DNA of 64,000 nucleotides from an uncultured Aliivibrio sp. (GTDB taxonomy: Bacteria; Pseudomonadota; Gammaproteobacteria; Enterobacterales; Vibrionaceae), in contig NZ_CAMLHO010000014.1 in NCBI RefSeq assembly GCF_946479765.1, positions 1 to 64,000 of the forward strand. The letters are read 5' to 3'. Below, one piece after another: positions 1-10,195 of this stretch. The position numbers and the translations under genes were made by a program. Within the stretch, counting starts at the first letter, position 1. The number at the start of each line of letters is the position of its first letter. The notes under the pieces were generated by a model. It was not told the origin of the DNA, searched no databases, and saw only the letters and a list, made by a program, of their open reading frames with translations.

Positions 1-46
1 CTTCGGGTTATGAGCCCGACGAGCTACCAAACTGCTCCATCCCGCG
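1..46 (-). tRNA. tRNA-fMet (CAT), partial, cut by window edge
   Basis: Read on the minus strand, this begins CGCGGGATGGAGCAG and contains the D-loop stretch GGTAGCTCGTCGGG and the anticodon loop CTCATAAC, giving anticodon CAT. The unpaired C1 start and the three G-C pairs of the anticodon stem (GGG/CCC) are marks of initiator tRNA. The variable loop, T arm and acceptor 3' side lie before base 1. It is co-directional with the tRNA-Gly upstream and probably shares its transcript. Confidence 0.9.
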
Positions 47-119
47 TCCGGATGCATTGTTAAGTACAATGAAACTTTATCTTATCATTCAACGCATTGA
101 ACAAGAAGCTTTAATTTTT

Positions 120-195
120 TGGAGCGACACACGAGGCTCGAACTCGTGACCTCAACCTTGGCAAGGTTGCGCTCTACCAGCTGAGCTAGTGTCGC
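120..195 (-). tRNA. tRNA-Gly (GCC)
   Basis: A full 76-nt cloverleaf on the minus strand. The acceptor arm GCGACAC pairs with GTGTCGC, followed by the discriminator T and an encoded CCA. The D arm is GCTCAGCTGGTAGAGC, the anticodon loop holds GCC, and the T loop reads GTTCGAG. It is the first gene of the operon that continues into tRNA-fMet 73 nt downstream. Confidence 0.95.
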
Positions 196-234
196 ATTCT
201 GAATAAGAAGTAGCTCCTCGTTCAGAGGTTGCGA

Positions 235-262
235 ATTATACGAGTAAAACGTGATGATGCAA
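235..262 (-). promoter_or_regulatory. sigma-70 promoter of the tRNA-Gly/fMet operon
   Basis: On the minus strand there is a TTGCAT -35 element, a 16-nt spacer and a perfect TATAAT -10 element, followed by tcgcaacc. The predicted start near base 228 leaves a leader of about 33 nt before the tRNA. The position and near-consensus boxes fit a strong stable-RNA promoter. Assigned by eye. Confidence 0.75.
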
Positions 263-302
263 GCGGATTTTGAAAAAAAAACGAAATTTCTTTAAAATCC
301 GC
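263..302 (-). repeat. inverted repeat behind orn, possible terminator
   Basis: Arms GCGGATTTT and AAAATCCGC (9 bp, perfect) flank a 22-nt AT-rich loop, and on the minus strand the loop contains nine T residues in a row. It lies just after the orn stop and immediately upstream of the -35 box of the tRNA promoter. It may end orn transcription or insulate the tRNA promoter. The long loop makes a classic intrinsic terminator uncertain. Confidence 0.4.
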
Positions 303-331
303 AACTTTCGCTCAACAAACAATCAAGTTGA

Positions 332-877
332 TTAAATAATGAATATGTTTTTACGGTAATACTTTAATTCAGCGATAGATTCTCTAATATCATCTAATGC
401 TAAATGGGTTCCCGTTTTTTCAAAACCATCAAGTACTTCCGGTTTCCAGCGACGAGTCAGCTCTTTAATTGTACTCACATCTACATAACGATAGTGGAAA
501 TATTCTTCTAACTTCGGCATATGCTTATATAAGAAACGACGATCTTGACCAATACTGTTACCACAAATTGGCGATACGCCTTTTGGTACCCACTTCTCAA
601 GAAACGCAATTGTCTCTTCAATAGCAGACGCTTCCGTATGCTCGCTCGCATTTACTCTAGCAACCAAACCACTATTAGTATGTGTATTGGTACACCAGTC
701 ATCCATCTTAGCCAACTCGTCTTCAGATTGATGAATAGCAATAACAGGCCCTTCTGCTAAAATATTTAGCTGAGCATCAGTTACAATGGATGCGATTTCG
801 ATAATTTTATGAGTTTCAGGATCTAAGCCTGTCATCTCCAAATCTACCCAAATCAGGTTTTGATCATTAATTGCCAT
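332..877 (-). CDS. orn: oligoribonuclease
   Basis: Orn is a 3'-to-5' exoribonuclease that turns 2-5 nt RNA fragments, including pGpG from c-di-GMP breakdown, into mononucleotides in the cytoplasm. The 181-residue product has the usual family length. It carries the DEDDh exonuclease motifs: Asp12 and Glu14 in [10 protein letters not shown], and His158/Asp163 in [10 protein letters not shown] near the C-terminus. It is divergent from rsgA across about 100 bp, the arrangement found in E. coli. The ATG start agrees with family N-termini. Confidence 0.97.
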   Translation of the reverse strand: MAINDQNLIWVDLEMTGLDPETHKIIEIASIVTDAQLNILAEGPVIAIHQSEDELAKMDDWCTNTHTNSGLVARVNASEHTEASAIEETIAFLEKWVPKGVSPICGNSIGQDRRFLYKHMPKLEEYFHYRYVDVSTIKELTRRWKPEVLDGFEKTGTHLALDDIRESIAELKYYRKNIFII

Positions 878-975
878 AGAGAGTTGCCTATTTTGTAACT
901 AAAAAGGGTATGATACTCGGGCCGATTTATCTTTCAACATAAAACTGAAAGCCAACCTACAAGTGAAATCATTTC

Positions 976-2031
976 GTGGCAAAGAAGAAAAAACTAACTA
1001 AAGGCCAAGTACGCCGAGTACGTTCAAATCAAAGCAAACGTATTGAAAAAATAAAAACCACTGTCGAGTGGGATGAATCTTCATTAGAAGCGGCTAAAGA
1101 AGGGTTAGTTATTACTCGCTTTGGTCAACATGCAGATATTGAAGATCCTGACAGCAAAGAAATACATCGTTGTAACTTACGTCGAGGTATTGAAAGCTTA
1201 GTCTCTGGCGACCGTGTTATTTGGCGTCCTGGTACTGAGATTCTTGCTGGTATTTCAGGTGTTGTTGAAGCGGTAAAGCCACGCACCTCCATGCTAACTC
1301 GCCCTGATTATTACGATGGTATCAAACCAGTTGCAGCCAACGTTGATCAAATGGTCATTGTCTCTTCTATTCTTCCTGAGTTGTCATTAAACATTATTGA
1401 CCGCTATCTTATCGCCTCTGAGACTCTACAGATAAAGCCATTAATCGTATTAAACAAAGTCGACTTGCTTTCTGAACAAGAGTTTATTGACGTTAGACAA
1501 ATTCTTAGCTTATATGAAGATATTGGCTATAAAGTAAAATTCGTTAGTAAAGAGTCCGGCTATGGCATACAAGAGCTTGAAGCTGAACTGAAAGATCACA
1601 TTAATATTTTTGTAGGTCAATCCGGCGTAGGTAAATCAAGTGTTGTTAATGCATTGATGCCTGAGCTTGAAATTATGGAAGGCGCTGTATCTGAAAATTC
1701 AGGTCTTGGTCAACACACCACGACGGCTGCTCGTCTCTACCACTTCCCTCATGGTGGCGATCTTATCGATTCCCCTGGAGTTCGTGAATTTGGCTTATGG
1801 CATTTAGAAAAAGAAGAAGTAACCGCGTCTTTTGTTGAGTTCAAAGGTTTCATCGGTGGCTGTAAATTTAGAGACTGTACGCATAAAGATGATCCTGGTT
1901 GTCTTCTTCAAGAAGCAGTATCCAATGGCAAAATTGCCAAGCTTCGCTTTGATAGCTACCATCGAATTATTGAAAGCATGTCAGAAAACAAGGCCAATCG
2001 CCAATTTTCTCGCAGCAGAAAAGCCGATTAA
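976..2031 (+). CDS. rsgA: ribosome small-subunit biogenesis GTPase RsgA
   Basis: RsgA is a circularly permuted GTPase that checks late maturation of the 30S subunit. The 351-residue protein shows an OB-fold N-terminal region after a very basic start (five lysines among the first eight residues). The G motifs follow in permuted order: G4 NKVD at 160-163, G1 GQSGVGKS at 214-221 and G3 DSPG at 265-268. A C-terminal zinc knuckle uses Cys296, Cys301, His303 and Cys309. The start codon is GTG. It is followed by psd 57 bp downstream, as in enterobacteria. Confidence 0.97.
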   Translation: MAKKKKLTKGQVRRVRSNQSKRIEKIKTTVEWDESSLEAAKEGLVITRFGQHADIEDPDSKEIHRCNLRRGIESLVSGDRVIWRPGTEILAGISGVVEAVKPRTSMLTRPDYYDGIKPVAANVDQMVIVSSILPELSLNIIDRYLIASETLQIKPLIVLNKVDLLSEQEFIDVRQILSLYEDIGYKVKFVSKESGYGIQELEAELKDHINIFVGQSGVGKSSVVNALMPELEIMEGAVSENSGLGQHTTTAARLYHFPHGGDLIDSPGVREFGLWHLEKEEVTASFVEFKGFIGGCKFRDCTHKDDPGCLLQEAVSNGKIAKLRFDSYHRIIESMSENKANRQFSRSRKAD

Positions 2032-2088
2032 TAACAAAGTAAAGATGTGGTAATATTCACTATTATTGATAACTAGTAGGCAAAGAAC

Positions 2089-2952
2089 GTGTCAGATAAT
2101 TTAAAAATCGGGTTACAATATTTAACCCCAAAACATGCACTTACTCGTTTGGCTGGCAAATTAGCATCAGCAAAAATGGGTTGGTTAACGACAGCGGTAA
2201 TTAAGTGGTTCATCAAACAATACAACGTTGAGATGAACGAAGCTAAAAACCCGGATCCTGCCGCATATTCTACATTCAACAACTTCTTTGTTCGTGAATT
2301 AGAAGATGGAGCACGCCCAATCAATGACGATAATAATGTTATCTCTCACCCAGCGGATGCTTGTGTAAGTCAGTTTGGTCCAATTACTGATGGTCAATTA
2401 GTTCAAGCAAAGGGGCACGTTTACTCAGCACAAGAGTTACTAGGTGGTGACGCTGAATTAGCTGAAGAATTCATGGGTGGCGAATTTGCTACTCTGTATT
2501 TATCACCACGAGATTATCATCGAGTTCACATGCCATGCGATGCGACATTACGCAAAATGGTTTATGTTCCTGGTGATTTATTCTCGGTTAATCCATTAAC
2601 AGCAGAAAACGTCCCAAATTTATTTGCTCGTAACGAACGTGTTGTGTGTATTTTTGATACTGAGTTTGGTCCGATGGCTCAAGTCTTAGTCGGTGCAACT
2701 ATCGTTGGCAGTATTGAAACTACTTGGGCTGATACGGTTACACCACCAACGGGTCCTGCTGTTAAAACATGGCACTACCCGCTTTCTGGCGATGATATGA
2801 TTTGCTTTAAGAAAGGCGAAGAAATGGGTCGCTTTAAATTAGGATCTACGGTTATTAACCTATTTGCCCCTAATTCAATTACATTTGATGCCTCAATGGA
2901 AAATGGCGTCCCAACTCGTATGGGCACTCCATTCGCATATATTGCAAAATAA
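2089..2952 (+). CDS. psd: phosphatidylserine decarboxylase proenzyme
   Basis: Psd makes phosphatidylethanolamine from phosphatidylserine at the inner membrane. The proenzyme cleaves itself to create a pyruvoyl cofactor. The 287-residue sequence contains the LGST autocleavage motif, with Ser253 the residue that should become the pyruvoyl group, leaving a short alpha chain of about 35 residues. The histidine-containing stretch RDYHRVHMP is the other conserved signature. It starts with GTG, lies in the rsgA-psd order and ends at a clear intrinsic terminator. Confidence 0.96.
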   Translation: MSDNLKIGLQYLTPKHALTRLAGKLASAKMGWLTTAVIKWFIKQYNVEMNEAKNPDPAAYSTFNNFFVRELEDGARPINDDNNVISHPADACVSQFGPITDGQLVQAKGHVYSAQELLGGDAELAEEFMGGEFATLYLSPRDYHRVHMPCDATLRKMVYVPGDLFSVNPLTAENVPNLFARNERVVCIFDTEFGPMAQVLVGATIVGSIETTWADTVTPPTGPAVKTWHYPLSGDDMICFKKGEEMGRFKLGSTVINLFAPNSITFDASMENGVPTRMGTPFAYIAK

Positions 2953-2978
2953 GTAATTTACTTAACATAAACCAAAAG

Positions 2979-3005
2979 TAGCGAACCTTGTGTTCGCTAT
3001 TTTTT
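2979..3005 (+). terminator. intrinsic terminator of psd
   Basis: The 8-bp stem TAGCGAAC/GTTCGCTA with loop CTTGT is followed by a run of seven T. It lies 27 bp after the psd stop. Confidence 0.85.
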
Positions 3006-3081
3006 TGTATTGTATATTTATACCGCTAAGATTAGAATCCCCGATTACTTGTTTACTAACTATTTTATTTACAAAAAATTT

Positions 3082-4704
3082 ATGATAAAAAAAATAACCA
3101 CTCTCTTTATGATTTTGCTTTTTTCTGGCATGTCATTAATCGTATTATTTAATACTAATACAATGTTTAAAGCACTTAAAACTGAAAATAAAATCAGGGT
3201 TGACCAATTACTGCTAGTTCAAGCTCAAATGATTAATAACTTAGAAATGAAAGTAAAAAATCAAGAGATGACAAAAGAGAAAGCTCAAGCTCTAGCTATA
3301 TATTTATTACGTAATACAAACTACGCTTCAGATGAATATGTTTGGGTTGCAAATAAAGATGAGAAAGGAATATTACGATTTTTATCTGCCCCATTAGACC
3401 CCGGTATTCATGATAAAGTATTTATTGATATTGTAGGTAAAGATACCGAAACAGCATTATTAAGTAATCTTGATAACGCTCCATCAAATACACTTATTAG
3501 TTATACTTGGAAATCGTCAAAAGGAAACGTAGTCGCTAATATTGATAGTGTTGCATTAAAAACAGGCGACTGGGGATGGTATTTAGGCAATGGTGTTCAA
3601 GAAGAATATGTAAAACAACGATTAATGGGATCAGCTTGGTATAATGCTTTCTTTATTCTCACCATCTGCGCCGTCTTGTTTATATTAATGCATATTATTT
3701 TAAAGAAAGAACTTCGTATTATACCTCAAATAAATAATGTTATCGGTAATATGAGAGAAGGTTTATTTAATCCTATTCAAATACCTAAATCTGGTAATGA
3801 ATTAGATGGGATCTCAGAATCATTATCTGGATTACAAGAAAAGATTGAATCTATTGTGACATCATCAAGTTATCACATGAATGAATTATCAAATAACCAA
3901 ATAAAAATCATCGATATTATCCAAGATAATTCAGATAATGCACAAAAAGAATTTTTAGAAGTAAAAGAAGTTGAAGAATCCATCCTTTCGCTATCTGCTG
4001 CTGCATCAGATGTAAATAAGATAATCACAGATTCAGGCTCTGTTGTTGCATCTACAATGGATATTATTTCCATTAGTTCGAATACATTACAACGCTCAGA
4101 AGGTATTGCGACTAAAGTAAATCATACAATGGAAGAATCTACGAATGTTGTAAATGAGTTACGTGAAAGTGCAGAAAAAATCAGCTCTGTTATTGATGTT
4201 ATTGATGTAATATCTGAACAAACCAATTTATTGGCTTTAAATGCAGCAATTGAAGCAGCACGAGCAGGGGAGCAAGGCCGTGGTTTTGCTGTTGTTGCTG
4301 ATGAAGTCCGTGCTTTAGCTGGTAAAACACAACAATCGACCATTGATATTCAACATACGATTACACAACTTCAAGACCTTTCGAAGCGTGCTAATGATTA
4401 CATGCAACAAAGTTCAGAACTTGTTGCAGAGTCTCAAACCATCTCGAATGAATTGATTGAATCATTCCGCATTATTTCTCAAAAAGTAGCTGAAATTTCA
4501 GATATTAATACCGTTGTTGTCACTGAATCAAACAAGCAATTAAACGTAACGAATGAAGTATCTGAGCGCTTACAAAAGATCAACAGCATTGTTCAACACA
4601 ACCTTTCAGGTGTAACAAAAGTGTCTGAAATGAATAATGATATCTCGAACTTAACCATTAATTTAAAGGAGGATTTATCCTTCTTCAAAGTTAAACACCA
4701 TTGA
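3082..4704 (+). CDS. methyl-accepting chemotaxis protein with periplasmic Cache sensor
   Basis: A transmembrane chemoreceptor that should feed ligand signals to CheA/CheW. From the ATG at 3082 it has 540 residues: TM1 at about 4-25, a periplasmic single-Cache-like domain at about 35-185 (motif [10 protein letters not shown], then [12 protein letters not shown]), TM2 at about 188-207, a HAMP segment and a long cytoplasmic coiled coil. The hairpin tip [20 protein letters not shown] at about 380 is the invariant CheA/CheW contact. A TTG at 3010 would extend the frame by 24 residues, but it overlaps the end of the psd terminator, so I chose 3082. No CheR-tethering pentapeptide is seen at the C-terminus. 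The ligand cannot be named; the Cache fold suggests small organic acids or amino acids. Confidence 0.9.
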   Translation: MIKKITTLFMILLFSGMSLIVLFNTNTMFKALKTENKIRVDQLLLVQAQMINNLEMKVKNQEMTKEKAQALAIYLLRNTNYASDEYVWVANKDEKGILRFLSAPLDPGIHDKVFIDIVGKDTETALLSNLDNAPSNTLISYTWKSSKGNVVANIDSVALKTGDWGWYLGNGVQEEYVKQRLMGSAWYNAFFILTICAVLFILMHIILKKELRIIPQINNVIGNMREGLFNPIQIPKSGNELDGISESLSGLQEKIESIVTSSSYHMNELSNNQIKIIDIIQDNSDNAQKEFLEVKEVEESILSLSAAASDVNKIITDSGSVVASTMDIISISSNTLQRSEGIATKVNHTMEESTNVVNELRESAEKISSVIDVIDVISEQTNLLALNAAIEAARAGEQGRGFAVVADEVRALAGKTQQSTIDIQHTITQLQDLSKRANDYMQQSSELVAESQTISNELIESFRIISQKVAEISDINTVVVTESNKQLNVTNEVSERLQKINSIVQHNLSGVTKVSEMNNDISNLTINLKEDLSFFKVKHH

Positions 4705-4765
4705 TCTACTAAAACTAAACACCATTTAACGATCTTCGATCGCGAAAGATACATAGTTCAATAAT

Positions 4766-4803
4766 AAAGCACTAAGCCAGTTTTCTGGTTTAGTGCTTTT
4801 TTA
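4766..4803 (+). terminator. intrinsic terminator between the MCP gene and epmA
   Basis: AAAGCACTAAgCCAG pairs with CTGGtTTAGTGCTTT around a TTTT loop, followed by a T tract. The A-rich 5' side means it can also act for the convergent epmA. Confidence 0.8.
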
Positions 4804-4833
4804 TATCATAAAAATAACACATCCATTGGCACG

Positions 4834-5805
4834 TTATGCTCTATCAAAAGGAAAAGCCATCACTTGGTCGATGTGCTTCTCTCCTATTGCTAACATAATC
4901 AAACGATCGACCCCTAACGCCACACCCGCACAATCTGGAAAGCCGGCTTCCAATGCTGCAATCAAATGATAATCAATCGGTTGTTCCATTAAGCCCATTG
5001 ATTTACGTTTTGCATTATCTTCTTTAAAACGGGCAAGTTGTTCTTTTGCATTATCGAGCTCATGAAAGCCATTCGCTAACTCAATCCCTTTAAAATACAC
5101 TTCAAATCGCTCTGCGACTCTAGGATCTTCAGGGTTAATTTTAGCAAGCGCTGCTTGAGAAGCAGGAAAATCATAAACACAAACAGGAACGGTTTGCCCT
5201 ATTTTCTCTTCAACTCCCATACTAAATAGCAATTGCAATAACGTATCTCGGTCTTCTTCGACATCGGCAATATCTGATAAACCTAAAAGTGCAGCAACAG
5301 ATCTAAGTTCACCCATTGATGCCTCTAATGGGCAAACACCAAGCACACGAATAAAAGCTTGTTGGTACGTCATTCGTTCAGCGTCACCACATTTTAAAAC
5401 AAGTTTAAGTAACTCGTTCATCTCATCCATCAATTGGTGATGATCAAACGTTGGGCGATACCACTCCAACATCGTAAATTCAGGATTATGAAAACGCCCT
5501 GCTTCTTCATTACGAAATGCTTTATTAATTTGATAAATAGCACCGCTGCCAGCTGCCAATAATCGCTTCATATGAAACTCTGGGCTAGTCATAAAGTACA
5601 AGTGTACGCCATCAGCATAACCAGGCCCAACAAAGTCCGTTTGAAACGTATGAAGATGAACATCAGTGACTGTTGCGTGACTCATTGCTGGCGTGTCTAC
5701 TTCCATCACTTTTCGTTCAAAGAAGAATGATCGGATTAAAGCAAGAATATCAGCACGTTGCTGTAATTGTTCAATTGATGCACTAGGCATCCAGTTTTGA
5801 CTCAT
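4834..5805 (-). CDS. epmA: EF-P--(R)-beta-lysine ligase EpmA
   Basis: EpmA (PoxA/GenX) is a class II lysyl-tRNA-synthetase paralogue that attaches (R)-beta-lysine to elongation factor P instead of to a tRNA. It has only the catalytic domain and no N-terminal anticodon-binding domain, and about 323 residues matches the family. The motif 2 region [20 protein letters not shown] and motif 3 [12 protein letters not shown] are intact. The frame can extend to 5820, but MSQNW at 5805 matches the usual N-terminus. Neither start has a strong Shine-Dalgarno. Its substrate EF-P and partner EpmB are encoded on the far side of frdABCD. Confidence 0.95.
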   Translation of the reverse strand: MSQNWMPSASIEQLQQRADILALIRSFFFERKVMEVDTPAMSHATVTDVHLHTFQTDFVGPGYADGVHLYFMTSPEFHMKRLLAAGSGAIYQINKAFRNEEAGRFHNPEFTMLEWYRPTFDHHQLMDEMNELLKLVLKCGDAERMTYQQAFIRVLGVCPLEASMGELRSVAALLGLSDIADVEEDRDTLLQLLFSMGVEEKIGQTVPVCVYDFPASQAALAKINPEDPRVAERFEVYFKGIELANGFHELDNAKEQLARFKEDNAKRKSMGLMEQPIDYHLIAALEAGFPDCAGVALGVDRLIMLAIGEKHIDQVMAFPFDRA

Positions 5806-5991
5806 CATAATTTTACACATTAGAAAAACTTATCCAAAATGATACCCGATCCTTAATTTTAAAGTTACCTATTTTTTAACTTTATAAATACCCTTAGTCA
5901 TCAAGGGGATACAGGTCTGATAAGAACTATTATCACTTAAAAAGCAACAACTTAACTACAATTTAACGCCAAAATTAACAGCTGTAACTAG

Positions 5992-6005
5992 TTGACGGAG
6001 ATCAC
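5992..6005. promoter_or_regulatory. candidate FNR-type site upstream of frdA
   Basis: TTGAC-GGAG-ATCAC differs from the FNR consensus TTGAT-N4-ATCAA at two outer positions. Anaerobic activation of frd by FNR is well known in E. coli. It lies about 210 bp before the frdA start, which requires a long leader or a role at a distance, so the assignment is tentative. Confidence 0.4.
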
Positions 6006-6012
6006 ATTATTC

Positions 6013-6042
6013 GCAAGAAACCACCCCATAAGTGGTACTTGC
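6013..6042 (+). repeat. imperfect hairpin in the frdA upstream region
   Basis: GCAAG pairs with CTTGC, and inside it ACCAC pairs with GTGGT, with a small internal loop and a 7-nt apical loop. No T tract follows, so it is not an intrinsic terminator. It could be an operator dyad or a leader structure. Confidence 0.4.
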
Positions 6043-6215
6043 ACTACAAAACTTTATCCATATCAATTTTTATTACAAAAGCTCACATAGAATAGGTAAC
6101 AGAATTTTTAAGTTATTATTTGCTCTTTTTTGTCACATGAGCAGGCTAGATTCACATAATTGATCATATTTGAATGATTAGTTTAATTTTTTATCTTTTA
6201 TCCCGGAGAATAACT

Positions 6216-8021
6216 GTGAAAACTATAACCACAGATATTGCAGTGATCGGCGCGGGCGGTGCAGGTCTACGTACCGCTATAGCAGCAGCAGAAGCGAATC
6301 CAGAGCTAAACATTGCTCTAATCTCAAAAGTTTATCCAATGCGTTCGCACACTGTTGCCGCAGAAGGTGGATCCGCGGCCGTGACCAAGGAAGAAGATAC
6401 ACTAGACAATCACTTCAACGATACTGTTGGTGGTGGTGATTGGCTGTGTGAACAGGATGTTGTTGAATACTTTGTAAAAAATGCATACCGCGAGATGACT
6501 CAACTAGAACAGTGGGGTTGTCCTTGGAGCCGTAAAGAAAATGGCGAAGTAAACGTTCGTCGTTTTGGTGGTATGAAAGTTGAACGTACGTGGTTTGCAG
6601 CCGATAAAACGGGCTTCCACATGCTTCATACTCTATTCCAAACTTCAATGAAATACCCTCAAATTAATCGTTACGACGAATACTTTGTTGTGGACCTTCT
6701 TGTTGAAGATGGTCAAGTTCAAGGTTTGATTGCTATCCACATGGCGGAAGGCGAACTTATCTGCATCAAAGCTAAATCTGTTGTATTAGCAACGGGTGGC
6801 GCAGGTCGTGTTTACCACTGTAATACTAACGGCGGGATCGTAACTGGCGATGGTATGGCAATGGCATATCGTCACGGTATCCCTCTACGTGATATGGAAT
6901 TCGTTCAATACCACCCAACAGGCTTACCAGGTACTGGTATCTTGATGACGGAAGGTTGTCGTGGTGAAGGCGGTATTATCGTAAATAAAAACGGCTATCG
7001 TTACCTACAAGATTACGGCATGGGTCCTGAAACTCCTGTTGGCGAACCTAAAAATAAATACATGGAACTTGGTCCTCGTGACAAAGTTTCTCAAGCATTT
7101 TGGCATGAGCAGCAAAAAGGCAATACTATCAAACACCCTCTTGGTGATGTAGTGCATTTGGATCTTCGTCACCTTGGTGAAGAATACTTAAATGAGCGCC
7201 TACCGTTTATTTGTGAGCTTTCAAAAGCCTACGTTAACGTTGACCCAGCTAAAGAACCAATCCCAATTCGTCCTACTGTTCACTACACCATGGGTGGCAT
7301 TGAAACGGATAAAAACAACGAAACAAGCATCAAAGGCCTATTCGCTGTTGGTGAATGTTCTTCTGTTGGCCTTCACGGTGCAAACCGTTTGGGTTCTAAC
7401 TCATTGGCTGAACTTGTTGTATTTGGTCGCCTTGCTGGTGAAAAAGCCGCTGAACGTGCAGCTGAATTCACTTCATGGAATGACGAATCAATTCAAGCAC
7501 AAATCAAAGCGGTTGAAGCGCGTCTTGATGCCCTAATGGCACAAGAAGGCGATGAAAATTGGGCTGATATCCGTACTGAGATGGGCCATTCAATGGAAGC
7601 TGGCTGTGGCATCTACCGTAAAGAATGCGAAATGCAAGATACGGTTGAAAAACTAGCTGAGCTTAAAAAACGTTACAAAAAAATCAGCATTAAAGACAAA
7701 GGCAAAGTATTCAATACTGATCTTTTATACGCTATTGAAGTGGGTTACGGCCTTGAAGTTGCTGAAGCAATGGCTCACTCAGCTATTCAACGTAAAGAGT
7801 CTCGTGGTGCACACCAACGTCTAGATGAAGGTTGTACAGAACGTGATGATGTGAATTACTTAAAACACTCATTAGCGTATTACAACGAAGATGCAGCGCC
7901 TACAATCAAATACAGCGGCGTAACCATTACAAAATCTCAACCAAAAGCTCGCCTATACGGTGAAGCAGCAGAAAAAGCGGCAGCAGCAGAAGCAGCGAAA
8001 AACGCAGAGGAACAAGCATAA
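6216..8021 (+). CDS. frdA: fumarate reductase flavoprotein subunit
   Basis: FrdA is the catalytic subunit of quinol:fumarate reductase and reduces fumarate to succinate in anaerobic respiration. The FAD dinucleotide fold GAGGAG is at 12-17. His45 in [10 protein letters not shown] is the expected covalent FAD attachment site. The GGIETD and [11 protein letters not shown] signatures are present. The open frame reaches back to 6174, but GTG at 6216 has a CGGAGAA ribosome site 5 nt upstream and matches E. coli FrdA, giving 601 residues. The C-terminus is unusually rich in Ala and Glu. The stop overlaps the frdB start by one base. Confidence 0.97.
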   Translation: MKTITTDIAVIGAGGAGLRTAIAAAEANPELNIALISKVYPMRSHTVAAEGGSAAVTKEEDTLDNHFNDTVGGGDWLCEQDVVEYFVKNAYREMTQLEQWGCPWSRKENGEVNVRRFGGMKVERTWFAADKTGFHMLHTLFQTSMKYPQINRYDEYFVVDLLVEDGQVQGLIAIHMAEGELICIKAKSVVLATGGAGRVYHCNTNGGIVTGDGMAMAYRHGIPLRDMEFVQYHPTGLPGTGILMTEGCRGEGGIIVNKNGYRYLQDYGMGPETPVGEPKNKYMELGPRDKVSQAFWHEQQKGNTIKHPLGDVVHLDLRHLGEEYLNERLPFICELSKAYVNVDPAKEPIPIRPTVHYTMGGIETDKNNETSIKGLFAVGECSSVGLHGANRLGSNSLAELVVFGRLAGEKAAERAAEFTSWNDESIQAQIKAVEARLDALMAQEGDENWADIRTEMGHSMEAGCGIYRKECEMQDTVEKLAELKKRYKKISIKDKGKVFNTDLLYAIEVGYGLEVAEAMAHSAIQRKESRGAHQRLDEGCTERDDVNYLKHSLAYYNEDAAPTIKYSGVTITKSQPKARLYGEAAEKAAAAEAAKNAEEQA

Positions 8022-8764
8022 TGACAGCTGGAAAAAGAGTCCAAAAAGTACATATTCTGCGTTATGACCCAATGACAGATTCAGAACCACACCTACAAAC
8101 ATTTGATGTACCTTGTGATGATACAACATCAGTATTAGACGCATTAGGCTACATCAAAGATAACCTAGATAAAGACCTTTCTTACCGTTGGTCTTGTCGT
8201 ATGGCGATCTGTGGTTCTTGCGGCATGATGGTAAACAACGTACCTAAGCTTGCATGTAAAGCGTTCTTGCGTGATTACCCAGATGGATTAACTATCGAGC
8301 CATTAGCAAACTTTGCTATTGAGAAAGACTTAATTGTAGATATGACGCCATTCATTGAGCGCTTAGAAGCAATCAAACCTTACATCATTGGTAATGACCG
8401 TACTCCTGAACAAGGTCCAAACAACCAAACTCCTGAGCAAATGGCGAAATACAAACAATTCGCTGGTTGTATCAACTGTGGTCTATGTTACGCAGCTTGT
8501 CCTCAATTCGGTCTTAATCCAGAATTCATTGGCCCAGCAGCACTAACCATGGCACACCGTTATAATCTTGATAGCCGTGATAATGGTTCTGCTGAACGTA
8601 TGAAACTTATCAATGGTGACAATGGCGCGTGGGGCTGTACTTTCGTTGGTTACTGTTCTGAAGTGTGTCCAAAACACGTTGACCCTGCTGCTGCAGTAAA
8701 CCAAGGCAAGATCGCATCGTCTCAAGACTTTGTTATCGCAATGCTTAAACCTCAGGAGGCATAA
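8021..8764 (+). CDS. frdB: fumarate reductase iron-sulfur subunit
   Basis: FrdB carries electrons from the membrane quinol site to the flavin. Three cluster motifs are visible: [2Fe-2S] Cys59, Cys64, Cys67 and Cys79, then two ferredoxin-type sets, Cys150/153/156 with Cys160, and Cys206/212 with Cys216 ([17 protein letters not shown]). These match the [4Fe-4S] and [3Fe-4S] centres of the family. Length is 247 residues. Translation is coupled to frdA through the TAATG overlap, and frdC starts 2 bp after the stop. Confidence 0.97.
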   Translation: MTAGKRVQKVHILRYDPMTDSEPHLQTFDVPCDDTTSVLDALGYIKDNLDKDLSYRWSCRMAICGSCGMMVNNVPKLACKAFLRDYPDGLTIEPLANFAIEKDLIVDMTPFIERLEAIKPYIIGNDRTPEQGPNNQTPEQMAKYKQFAGCINCGLCYAACPQFGLNPEFIGPAALTMAHRYNLDSRDNGSAERMKLINGDNGAWGCTFVGYCSEVCPKHVDPAAAVNQGKIASSQDFVIAMLKPQEA

Positions 8765-8766
8765 AG

Positions 8767-9150
8767 ATGAGCAACCGTAAACCTTACGTTCGCGAAATGA
8801 CACGTACGTGGTGGAAAGATCACCCTTTCTACCGTTTTTACATGGTTCGTGAAGCAACCATTCTTCCATTGATTTTCTTTACTATCTGCCTGCTTGTTGG
8901 TTTAGGTAGTTTAGTAAAAGGTCCACTGGCTTGGGCTTCATGGTTAGATTTCATGGCCAACCCTATTGTGATTGCTTTGAACATTGTTGCTTTAGCGGGT
9001 AGCTTATTCCATGCTCAAACTTTCTTTAGCATGATGCCGCAAGTAATGCCGATCCGTCTGGGTGGAAAAACACTAGATAAAAAAGTGGTTGTGCTTGCAC
9101 AATGGGCTGCTGTTGCAGCAATTACATTACTTGTATTGGTTATCGTTTAA
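8767..9150 (+). CDS. frdC: fumarate reductase membrane anchor subunit C
   Basis: FrdC is one of two small membrane proteins that hold FrdAB to the inner membrane and bind menaquinol. The 127-residue product has the signature N-terminus [20 protein letters not shown], then three hydrophobic segments at about 33-53, 63-85 and 105-127. An AGGAGGC ribosome site lies at the end of frdB. It is the third gene of the frd operon. Confidence 0.95.
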   Translation: MSNRKPYVREMTRTWWKDHPFYRFYMVREATILPLIFFTICLLVGLGSLVKGPLAWASWLDFMANPIVIALNIVALAGSLFHAQTFFSMMPQVMPIRLGGKTLDKKVVVLAQWAAVAAITLLVLVIV

Positions 9151-9161
9151 GGAGAGTTATT

Positions 9162-9524
9162 GTGGTAAATCTTAATCCAAAGCGTTCTGACGAACCTGTA
9201 TGGTGGGGCTTATTCGGTGCTGGCGGCACTTGGTTTGCAATGCTAACACCAGTAACAATCCTTGTTCTTGGTATTTTAGTACCACTTGGCGTGATCGGTC
9301 CTGAATCAATGAACTACCTACGTGTTGCTGGTTTTGTAACAAGCATCATTGGGGCATTATTTGTGATTGGTTCAATCTCAATGCCAATGTGGCATGCAAT
9401 GCACCGTGTACACCATGGTATGCATGATCTTAAATTCCACACAGGAACAGCAGGCAAAATCGCTTGTTATGCAACGGCAGCACTAGCAACCGTTCTTTCT
9501 GTTGTATTTATCTTTATGATCTAA
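9162..9524 (+). CDS. frdD: fumarate reductase membrane anchor subunit D
   Basis: FrdD is the second membrane anchor of fumarate reductase. The N-terminus [20 protein letters not shown] is typical and is followed by three membrane segments. GTG at 9162, 7 nt after a GGAG ribosome site, gives 120 residues and fits family N-termini. The frame can extend to 9102, but that would overlap frdC and add residues foreign to FrdD. A terminator follows directly. Confidence 0.95.
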   Translation: MVNLNPKRSDEPVWWGLFGAGGTWFAMLTPVTILVLGILVPLGVIGPESMNYLRVAGFVTSIIGALFVIGSISMPMWHAMHRVHHGMHDLKFHTGTAGKIACYATAALATVLSVVFIFMI

Positions 9525-9544
9525 TCTGAATTCAGATAAATAAA

Positions 9545-9575
9545 AAAAGGTTGGCTCTCATGCCAACCTTTTTTG
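9545..9575 (+). terminator. intrinsic terminator after frdD (bidirectional)
   Basis: The stem AAGGTTGGC/GCCAACCTT with a 6-nt loop is flanked by A and T runs on both sides. It can end frdABCD on the plus strand and efp on the minus strand. Confidence 0.88.
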
Positions 9576-9596
9576 TATCTGTAATATCAAATGATA

Positions 9597-10163
9597 TTAC
9601 TTCACACGACCTACGTATTCACCCGTACGAGTATCTACTTTAACTACTTCACCGATAGCGATGAATAGTGGAACACGAACAACAGCGCCTGTTGCTAATG
9701 TAGCTGGTTTACCACCAGTACCTTGAGTATCACCTTTCAGACCAGGGTCTGTTTCAGTCACTTCAATCTCAACAAAGTTTGGCGGTGTCACTGTAATTGG
9801 ATTATCATTCCAAAGAGTCACAGTACAAGTGTTGTTTTCTACTAACCATTTAGCCGTGTCACCAACCGATTTAACATCAGCAGCGATTTGCTCAAAGCTT
9901 ACGCTGTTCATGAAATGGAAGAATTCGCCATCACTATACAAGTAGTCAAGTTCTACATCGACAACATCAGCAAGCTCAAAGCTTTCACCTGATTTAAATG
10001 TTTTTTCTAGTGTTTTACCAGAAAGCAATTTGCGAAGTTTTACACGGTTGAATGCTTGGCCTTTACCAGGTTTAACATATTCATTGTCGATAATTGAGCA
10101 TGGCTCGTTATCAAACATAAATTTCAAACCGCCTTTGAATTCATTGGTACTTACTGACGCCAT
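9597..10163 (-). CDS. efp: elongation factor P
   Basis: EF-P relieves ribosome stalling at polyproline stretches. The 188-residue length and three-domain layout are standard. The loop VKPGKGQAF places Lys34 at its tip, the residue that EpmA and EpmB modify with beta-lysine, and both enzymes are in this window. The gene is divergent from epmB with only 32 bp between starts, so their promoters must overlap or face into each other's genes. Confidence 0.97.
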   Translation of the reverse strand: MASVSTNEFKGGLKFMFDNEPCSIIDNEYVKPGKGQAFNRVKLRKLLSGKTLEKTFKSGESFELADVVDVELDYLYSDGEFFHFMNSVSFEQIAADVKSVGDTAKWLVENNTCTVTLWNDNPITVTPPNFVEIEVTETDPGLKGDTQGTGGKPATLATGAVVRVPLFIAIGEVVKVDTRTGEYVGRVK

Positions 10164-10195
10164 GATTTCCTCTTAACATCGTTGAGTTATAAATA

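Larger units (their letters stand above)
5806..6215. promoter_or_regulatory. divergent control region epmA / frdA
   Basis: About 400 bp without a gene. It is AT-rich and must hold the epmA and frdA promoters. Two features stand out, an FNR/CRP-like dyad at 5992-6005 and a hairpin at 6013-6042, both listed separately. No ORF with a plausible ribosome-binding site was seen. Confidence 0.6.

Noticed and set aside
3010-3081. 24-residue N-terminal extension of the chemoreceptor from a TTG codon
   Set aside because: The TTG overlaps the psd terminator T-tract region and the extension lacks a ribosome site; the signal-anchor begins naturally at Met 3082.
9102-9161. Longer frdD starting inside frdC
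   Set aside because: The added Cys-rich residues are out-of-frame frdC sequence. GTG 9162 has GGAG and matches FrdD N-termini.
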